Positions 58,670 to 64,000 of a DNA stretch of 64,000 nt are shown here, piece after piece. The translations under genes and the position numbers were made by a program. Every line of letters begins with the position of its first letter. Position 1 is the first letter of the stretch. Location: contig QWHC01000020.1 of NCBI GenBank assembly GCA_021404685.1, positions 62,001-126,000 on the forward strand, read 5' to 3'. This DNA comes from Chloroflexi bacterium CFX4. Its GTDB lineage: Bacteria > Chloroflexota > Anaerolineae > Aggregatilineales > UBA2796. A model generated the notes under the pieces. It worked only from the letters and a program-made list of their open reading frames with translations. It made no database searches and was not told the origin of the DNA.

Positions 58670-60373
58670 ATGAACTTTGATGTGTTTACGATTGCCGCGG
58701 TGACGGCAGAACTGAACAACCTGCTGCATGGTGGGCGTGTGCAGGATACGCTTGAGCTGGGCGATGATGCTATCGGCTTGGAGATTTACGGCAGCCATGC
58801 CCGCCGCTATTTGCTGATCAGCGCACATCCGCAAGAGGCACGCCTGCATCTTGTGCCAGAGCGCGTGCGGCGCGGCGTCGAAAATCATTCGCCGCTTGGT
58901 TTGATGCTGCGGCGCTACCTTGAGGGCAGCCGCTTCATGGGCGCTGCACAGCCGGCATGGGAGCGCGTTGTACACCTCACCTTCATTGGTGCGGAAGGCG
59001 AATTCACCCTGATTGCAGAGCCGATGGAACGGCGCAGTAACTTGCTCTTGGTGCAGGATGGACAAATTCTGGACTGTGTGCGGCGCGTTGGCGCAGATGA
59101 AAACCGTGTGCGCGTCAGTTTGCCCGCGCACCCTTACGTACCGCCACCGCCCCAGACGTTCAAACGCGCACCGACCTTGCTCACCCTGACCCTGCTGGCA
59201 GATATGCTGGACAATGATCCTGCTAAGCTGGCCTGGCGTGTGCTGACTGAAAAACTGCTCGGCTTCAGCCCAATGCTGGCGAAAGAGGCTGTTTTCCGCG
59301 CCATGGACCGCCTAGACTGCCGCGCCGAAGATTGCAGCGCCCGCGCCTTGTTCACCGAAATTCAAGGCTTGATCAGCGCCTTAGATCGTGGTCAGTTCTC
59401 GCCCTACCTCTGTGAGCAGGACGGGCAAGTGAGCGCCTATGCCGCCTATGAGATCACGCATTTGCCCAACGCACAACCTGCCGAAAGCATCAGCGCGGCA
59501 CTGAGTGCCTTCTACGGCGCGCCTGTGGGCGAGGAGGCATACACCAACGCCAAGAAGCCTGTCCAGGCGCAGATTGATGAGGCAGTTGAGAAAGTTTCGC
59601 GGCGGCTAGAGGCGCTCAAGCGCTCGCAGCGCGACGAGACAGAGCGCGACCGTCTGCGGCACAGCGGCGAACTTATCCTCGCCTATCAATATCAAATTGA
59701 GCGCGGGCAAACGCGCTTCAGCGCACAGTATGATTTTGACGCGCCGCCCTTAGAGATTGCCCTCGATCCGACCCTGACGCCTTTAGAAAATGCCCAGCAT
59801 TACTTTGAACAATATGAGAAGGCAAAGCGCGCCGCAGCCGACGTGCCAAGCCTGATTGCCGCCGCCGAACGCGAAATAGACTTTCTGCGCCAGCTTGAAA
59901 CTGATCTGGCGTTGGCTGCCAACTATCCTGAGATCGGCGAAGTGCAAGACGCCTTGCAAGCAAACGGTTATTGGCGTGGCGCGCCCTCTGCTCGACCGCG
60001 TGGCGGCAAATCCGCGCCGCTGAAGGTCAGCACACCCGAAGGGTTTGTGATTTGGGTTGGGCGCAACGCACGCCAAAATGAAGAAGTCACCTTCAGCAAA
60101 GGCAGGGCAGAGGATATGTGGCTGCACGCCCGCGGCGTTCCCGGCGCGCATGTCATCGTCAAAAGCGGCGGACGCAGCCTGCCGAGTAGCGTGCTGGAAC
60201 GGGCAGCTAGCCTTGCTGCCTACTACAGCGCAGGGCGCAGTCAGGCATATGTGCCAGTAGACGTGACCGAACGCCGCCATGTGCGAAAGATCAAAGGTGG
60301 GAAGGCGGGCATGGTCACCTATCGTAACGAGTCCACGCTGAACGTGGCACCACGCCCTGCCGAGAAAGCCTAG
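58670..60373 (+). CDS. rqcH: RqcH/Rqc2-type NFACT protein
   Basis: A ribosome-quality-control factor that binds split 50S subunits holding stalled peptidyl-tRNA and adds C-terminal Ala tails. 567 residues: NFACT-N (1-200), HhH part, long coiled coil (290-345), then the NFACT-R domain (about 440-545) with W-V-G-R-N-A-R-Q-N-E-E-V-T and H-A-R-G-V-P-G-A-H-V-I. The DR motif that I recall as important in B. subtilis RqcH appears here as E98-R99. Co-directional with the pseudouridine synthase gene. Confidence 0.93.
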   Translation: MNFDVFTIAAVTAELNNLLHGGRVQDTLELGDDAIGLEIYGSHARRYLLISAHPQEARLHLVPERVRRGVENHSPLGLMLRRYLEGSRFMGAAQPAWERVVHLTFIGAEGEFTLIAEPMERRSNLLLVQDGQILDCVRRVGADENRVRVSLPAHPYVPPPPQTFKRAPTLLTLTLLADMLDNDPAKLAWRVLTEKLLGFSPMLAKEAVFRAMDRLDCRAEDCSARALFTEIQGLISALDRGQFSPYLCEQDGQVSAYAAYEITHLPNAQPAESISAALSAFYGAPVGEEAYTNAKKPVQAQIDEAVEKVSRRLEALKRSQRDETERDRLRHSGELILAYQYQIERGQTRFSAQYDFDAPPLEIALDPTLTPLENAQHYFEQYEKAKRAAADVPSLIAAAEREIDFLRQLETDLALAANYPEIGEVQDALQANGYWRGAPSARPRGGKSAPLKVSTPEGFVIWVGRNARQNEEVTFSKGRAEDMWLHARGVPGAHVIVKSGGRSLPSSVLERAASLAAYYSAGRSQAYVPVDVTERRHVRKIKGGKAGMVTYRNESTLNVAPRPAEKA

Positions 60374-61248
60374 ATATTCACAATGAGCCAGTAGGCATAC
60401 AGGCTGCCCATATAAATTGCCGCTAGAATGCCCATTGTCCACACCAAGCGTTCGCTGCGCGGCTGACCAGCGCGCCGCATAAAGCGATGCCAGATCAGCG
60501 GCGCTGCCACGGCGCCAAGCGGATATAAGACAGGCGGAATGATCCCGATCAACGCGCCGACCACGCTGATGACAACCAAGATTGCCGTGATGATCTTCAG
60601 CATATAGACCGTCGTCCGCAAGCCAACCTGCGTTGTGAAGTTGGTATCCGTCCGCCGATCTACTTTATAGTCCCGCGCTTGCTGCTCCAACTGCGCCGAG
60701 AGCGAACTGAGGAAGAATAACACCAAGAGTAGATAGTCCAATGGTAACCACAGCGCACCGATCAGGAAGAGGCACACAAAGTACGGAAAAGTCTGCACGA
60801 ACAGCGCGTGCGTCGCCAGATCGAAGAAGGGACGGCTCTTCAGGCGCAGCGGCGGCGCAGAATATGCCCAGACTGCTACTAGGGAGATGCCGATCAGCAG
60901 CACACCGCGGCTGCCAAACTGCAAGAAAGAAAGCGCCGCGATGCCGAGTGCAATCGGTGCAGCCACACGCCAATAGCGCTGGCTGCCCTGACGGGTGAAG
61001 AAATTGCGGCGGCGTTTGGTGGCATCTTGCGCGTCGTAGGGTGCGTCGCACAAGTCGTTGTAGGCGAAGGCGAGCCATGCAATCAGCGCCATGCCAACTA
61101 ACAAGAAGAGCGTTTCAAGGCTCACTGCGTCATGCAGCACAAGGCACAGCGCGCCTATCACAAAGGTGAGGATGACAGCATCAAGGTGGTTGACCAGCAA
61201 TGCCCGAAGGTGGATCGGGCGTACCAACTCTGCGGAGGAAGTGTTCAC
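60370..61248 (-). CDS. UbiA-family prenyltransferase
   Basis: A membrane enzyme of about 292 residues with nine predicted helices. The first Asp-rich motif N-D-L-C-D-A-P-Y-D is near residue 63 and the second D-Y-K-V-D near 194, both needed for Mg-bound prenyl pyrophosphate. Members transfer prenyl chains to aromatic rings, heme or chlorophyll precursors. GTG 61248 has GGAG 6 bases before it and is preferred to a longer frame. Overlaps RqcH by 4 bp tail-to-tail. The acceptor is unknown. Confidence 0.85.
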   Translation of the reverse strand: MNTSSAELVRPIHLRALLVNHLDAVILTFVIGALCLVLHDAVSLETLFLLVGMALIAWLAFAYNDLCDAPYDAQDATKRRRNFFTRQGSQRYWRVAAPIALGIAALSFLQFGSRGVLLIGISLVAVWAYSAPPLRLKSRPFFDLATHALFVQTFPYFVCLFLIGALWLPLDYLLLVLFFLSSLSAQLEQQARDYKVDRRTDTNFTTQVGLRTTVYMLKIITAILVVISVVGALIGIIPPVLYPLGAVAAPLIWHRFMRRAGQPRSERLVWTMGILAAIYMGSLYAYWLIVNI

Positions 61249-61341
61249 AAGCGCTCCAATTCTTATCTGTTTGCTAATTGAAACACTACATGGCAAGCAT
61301 AGCACGTCTCCCAGGGCGCGTAAATTTTTCTTCATAATCTG

Positions 61342-62469
61342 TTATAGCATTGGCAATTCTCCATAAACTAGGCGTGTTTTTTCCACCATCTTAGGAATGC
61401 TGAAAGCCGCAGCCAGCCTTGCTTCAGCCGCGCTGCCTAGCCGCCGTGCCAAATCACGATCCTCTAACAAACGCGCCATGTGCGCGGCAAGGCAAGCCAC
61501 ATCACGCGGCGCGCACAGATAGCCCGTCTCGCCAGCAACCACAATCTCCGGCAGTGCCGAGATGTTCGAGGCGATGATCGGCAAGCGGGCTGCCATAGCC
61601 TCAAGCATCACCAAGCCGAAGCCTTCCCACAATGAAGGCATCAGAAAGTAATCGAAAGCAGCCATGCGTGCGGCTGCATCGGCGCGCCAGCCTGCAAAAT
61701 GCACACGCGCCGCAATGCCAAGCGCTTCCGCTTCTGCGCGCAGTGCGGCGCGCAAGGTGCCATCGCCGATGATCACATACTGCGCCTCTGGAAAGCGCGG
61801 CGCAATCTGTGCGAAAGCGCGCAGGGCAAAGGGCAAGCCCTTCTGCTCGATCAGGCGGCAGACCGAACCAAAGACGGGCGCATCTGCCGCAATGCCAAGC
61901 TCAGCACGGAAGGCAGCTCGCAAAGCAGGGTCCGCTGGCAGCGGATCAATGCCATAGTGAACGGTATGCACCTTGCGCGGCGGTGCAAACTCGACCTTGA
62001 TCATGAACTGGCGAACTGCCTCACTAATGGCGATGCCTGCCGTCAAGCGCCGCCACAGGTACGCCTGTATCAAGCGGATCGGCAGGCGGTAGCGAAACGG
62101 ATCATCGTTATGCCCAGAGCAGAATACACGCGGCACACCAGCGCGCCGCGCCGCTGGAATGCCATGCCAATCAGCATGGATCAGGTGCGTATGAACGGCA
62201 GCAGGGCGCAGCGCACGAAAGCGTGCTGCCAACTGCTTGATGAGGCTGAACTGCACGTCTTTACGAATGATGAGTGTCTCGGTTGGTACGCCGAGTGCGG
62301 TCATCTGCGCGGCGTAGGCATCCATCGGCGTTTCAGGCTCGGTCAGCACGATAAGGCGTATGTCGAGTCCTGTTTTGGCAAGCTGTGGCAGCAGCGCCAA
62401 GAGGTGGTTTTCCGTGCCGGCAACGCCGGTCATCTTGGCAAGGTGAATAAGGCGTGGTGTGCTGCTCAC
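61342..62469 (-). CDS. GT4-family glycosyltransferase
   Basis: A GT-B enzyme of 375 residues. The first half has G-V-A-G-T-E-N-H-L near 15 and V-H-T-H-L-I-H-A-D-W; the second has G-S-V-C-R-L-I-E-Q-K-G near 200 and the E-x7-E site in P-S-L-W-E-G-F-G-L-V-M-L-E near 283 (both Glu). The acceptor is probably a lipid or glycan at the membrane. GTG start with AGGG before it; 6 bp after the M24-like gene. Confidence 0.92.
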   Translation of the reverse strand: MSSTPRLIHLAKMTGVAGTENHLLALLPQLAKTGLDIRLIVLTEPETPMDAYAAQMTALGVPTETLIIRKDVQFSLIKQLAARFRALRPAAVHTHLIHADWHGIPAARRAGVPRVFCSGHNDDPFRYRLPIRLIQAYLWRRLTAGIAISEAVRQFMIKVEFAPPRKVHTVHYGIDPLPADPALRAAFRAELGIAADAPVFGSVCRLIEQKGLPFALRAFAQIAPRFPEAQYVIIGDGTLRAALRAEAEALGIAARVHFAGWRADAAARMAAFDYFLMPSLWEGFGLVMLEAMAARLPIIASNISALPEIVVAGETGYLCAPRDVACLAAHMARLLEDRDLARRLGSAAEARLAAAFSIPKMVEKTRLVYGELPML

Positions 62470-62475
62470 AGCGCC

Positions 62476-63582
62476 CTACACTTCAAGGATAGCAGGGCGA
62501 TCCATCCGCTGTCCATCTACTGAGATCGGGAGCAGCGGGAAGCCGTCAAGGGCAGTCAGCACTTCAACGCCATCCTCAGTCAGCAGGATGGTATCTTCAC
62601 TCTTGATGCCGCGAATAGACGGATTCCATGCAAACGCCTGATTCACGGCAAGCGGAGTCTGATCATCAGGGCGCGCCACCACCTCACGCGCCGCGTAGCC
62701 CGCGCTGCCACCTTGATGATGTTCATCAATCGCCTCTGGGTAGCCTTCATCGGCATATGCCTCACGGGCAAGGTTGAACATATCGCTCATGGTGCGCCCC
62801 GCTTGCGTGCCGAGGATGAGCCGCGCATCCACACGCGCACACGCCTCTGCTTTCCGCTGAAGTTCGGGCGGAACCGCGCCAAAATGCACAAGGCGCGTCA
62901 ACGAGATGACCAAGCCCTCCTTGCGGAAGCAGGCAACCAACATTGCATAACGCTCGATTTCCTTGTTCGTCGGCAGCGGATGCCGATAGTTGAAGATGCG
63001 CTCGTCGCTGGCAACCAGCACCACTACAGGCACGCCGCCGCGCTCATGGACTTCGGCGGCAAGGCGTGCTGCCGCGTCGTATTCGGTTTGTCCCGGCTGC
63101 ACGGCGTGGATCGCTTCATCCATCGCTTCGGCGGCAAGACGGCTGTTGGCGCGCAGCCGAACGATCTCGCTGGGTAGCAGCGTGCTGCGGAATTGCTGCA
63201 CCTCAGCGGCAAGGTTCACCTCGCTGCCATGCCCATCTTGCCCTAGCCGTTTGCCCTGTGCAAGGCGTTCAAGGCTGTTGCTGCGGGCATACCACGTCTC
63301 GCTGACCAACTCAAAGCCAAGCGCTTCCACCTGCTGTTCTTGGGCAAGGCGCGGTGCTTCAATCGAGTCGGTTAGCAGGTAGGCGCGCTCTGCTGTGATC
63401 AACGCACGCACCGGGCTGGTTTCGCTGGCGGTGTTGATGTAGGTTGGCACACCAGCCGTTAGCCAAGCCAGATTCGCCGTCTGGTAGATTGCCAACGCCT
63501 CTACAGCGCGTGCTGCCATCGCTTGGCGCAGTTGTGCCAGTTTTGCCGAAACTTCAGCGGCGCGCTCGTCTAATGTTTGCAT
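62476..63582 (-). CDS. M24-fold protein lacking the usual metal ligands
   Basis: A protein of 368 residues. The N-terminal creatinase-like domain is followed by the pita-bread fold. In true M24 peptidases the metal is held by two Asp in a D-x(n)-S-D-x-T-R stretch; here that part reads L-V-A-C-F-R-K-E-G-L and V-I-S-L-T-R, so both Asp are lost. E-H-H-Q-G-G-S-A-G-Y near residue 282 marks the second half. F-N-Y-R-H-P-L-P-T is another block seen in this non-canonical subgroup. It may not be a metallopeptidase at all. Co-directional with the GT4 gene. Confidence 0.75.
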   Translation of the reverse strand: MQTLDERAAEVSAKLAQLRQAMAARAVEALAIYQTANLAWLTAGVPTYINTASETSPVRALITAERAYLLTDSIEAPRLAQEQQVEALGFELVSETWYARSNSLERLAQGKRLGQDGHGSEVNLAAEVQQFRSTLLPSEIVRLRANSRLAAEAMDEAIHAVQPGQTEYDAAARLAAEVHERGGVPVVVLVASDERIFNYRHPLPTNKEIERYAMLVACFRKEGLVISLTRLVHFGAVPPELQRKAEACARVDARLILGTQAGRTMSDMFNLAREAYADEGYPEAIDEHHQGGSAGYAAREVVARPDDQTPLAVNQAFAWNPSIRGIKSEDTILLTEDGVEVLTALDGFPLLPISVDGQRMDRPAILEV

Positions 63583-63728
63583 GATGTTTCACCTTGTGTA
63601 AGTAGCAATTTTTGCAAAAAGCCCACGCTTGATTCTACAATAAGCGTGCTGATTGTCAAAAGGACTCGCGGTGCGTTCGCACTCAGGCAGGCAAAGGCTT
63701 TTGACAGACAGTACGGAGGGCTGTAAAC

Positions 63729-64000
63729 GTGAGAGGGAATGTGATTACGGTAGATTTGTGGCGGAATCCGATGCACGAACTTGATTATGTCATTTTGAAT
63801 TTAGACGTGCCGGAGTATGGTTTGCGGGCAGGGGATGTTGGTATTGTGATCGCAGAACCGATGGGTGATCAGCCCTATGAGGTGGAATTTACCGCGCTCA
63901 GCGGCGAGGTGATCGCTGTCTTGGCGCTGCAACGCTCAGAGATTCGGGCGGCGCGGCGCGGCGAGATGGCACACGCACGCGGGCGGACGTGGCAGAGCTG
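63729..64000 (+). CDS. DUF4926 protein (3' end outside window)
   Basis: The frame runs off the right edge. Residues after 14 read M-H-E-L-D-Y-V-I-L-N, V-P-E-Y-G-L-R-A-G-D-V-G and Y-E-V-E-F-T-A-L-S-G-E, the DUF4926 pattern. Start GTG 63729 is preceded by GGAGGG at 8 bases; a GTG at 63741 and an ATG at 63771 are alternatives. DUF4926 genes often lie beside a DUF6883 partner in toxin-antitoxin-like or defence-like pairs; the next gene is out of view. Confidence 0.7.
   Translation, partial: MRGNVITVDLWRNPMHELDYVILNLDVPEYGLRAGDVGIVIAEPMGDQPYEVEFTALSGEVIAVLALQRSEIRAARRGEMAHARGRTWQS

Noticed and set aside
1..64000. CRISPR array, insertion sequence or prophage
   Set aside because: No short regularly spaced repeats, transposase, integrase or phage structural gene is present.

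Overview
The window is about 64 kb of chromosomal DNA with moderately high G+C and very dense coding. The best guess for the source is a Chloroflexota (Anaerolineae-like) bacterium. This rests on the Thr-Pro-rich linkers of its secreted and membrane-bound proteins, frequent GTG and TTG starts, DUF4342 and DUF951 proteins, an ECF41 sigma factor, lone roadblock and AAA proteins, and the absence of any outer-membrane machinery. It is an inference from gene content, not from a marker-gene tree. I see no insertion sequence, prophage, CRISPR array or plasmid-like region; this is core and lineage-specific chromosome.

Left part (1-14.9 kb): the end of an SH3-domain protein; a flavin oxidoreductase plus ECF41 sigma factor pair with a near-perfect ECF41-type promoter; a plant-like cystathionine gamma-synthase translationally coupled to homoserine kinase; an AraC regulator; FAH-family hydrolase and panB; and a secreted WD40-like/FG-GAP repeat protein broken by a 17-bp tandem duplication. 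An MFS exporter, a DUF4342 protein and an unknown protein follow. From 14.9 to 21.2 kb a minus-strand run holds four surface-glycan type genes (a GT4 with coiled coil, a three-part adaptor-like protein, a GT2 and a CgeB-like protein) downstream of miaB.

Middle part (21-44.5 kb): pyruvate kinase; a galactokinase carrying an N-terminal nucleoside-deoxyribosyltransferase-like domain; a cyclic-nucleotide-binding protein with a MinD-like ATPase fold; a large membrane TPR protein; an orphan CoxM-like flavoprotein; lutBC; a glyoxalase-like protein; a ferredoxin; DUF951; a CNNM/CorC transporter with a Fur-family regulator; divergent glmU and glmS; a MazG fusion; an MBL hydrolase; Hsp20; and an AAA ATPase.

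Right part (44.5-64 kb): a tRNA-Tyr with an unusually short variable loop and C1-G72; a GNAT-like protein, MFS transporter, RlmM-like methyltransferase and SDR; the ribosomal cluster rplU-rpmA-rpmE, in which L31 is fused to an RNA polymerase alpha-CTD-like domain; thymidine kinase and an alkyltransferase-like protein; a long structured leader before a DMT transporter; a persulfide/sulfane-sulfur operon (two rhodaneses, an ETHE1-like enzyme with rhodanese domains, and TauE); and a tRNA-Arg(UCU) gene interrupted by a compact 213-nt group I intron of the Azoarcus type. The end holds a roadblock protein, an RluE-like synthase, RqcH, a UbiA-type prenyltransferase, a GT4, an M24-fold protein without the usual metal ligands, and the start of a DUF4926 gene.

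The items most worth following up are the tRNA-Arg group I intron, the L31/alpha-CTD fusion, the deoxyribosyltransferase-galactokinase fusion, the unexplained structured leader at 51.8 kb, and the plant-type methionine branch point.
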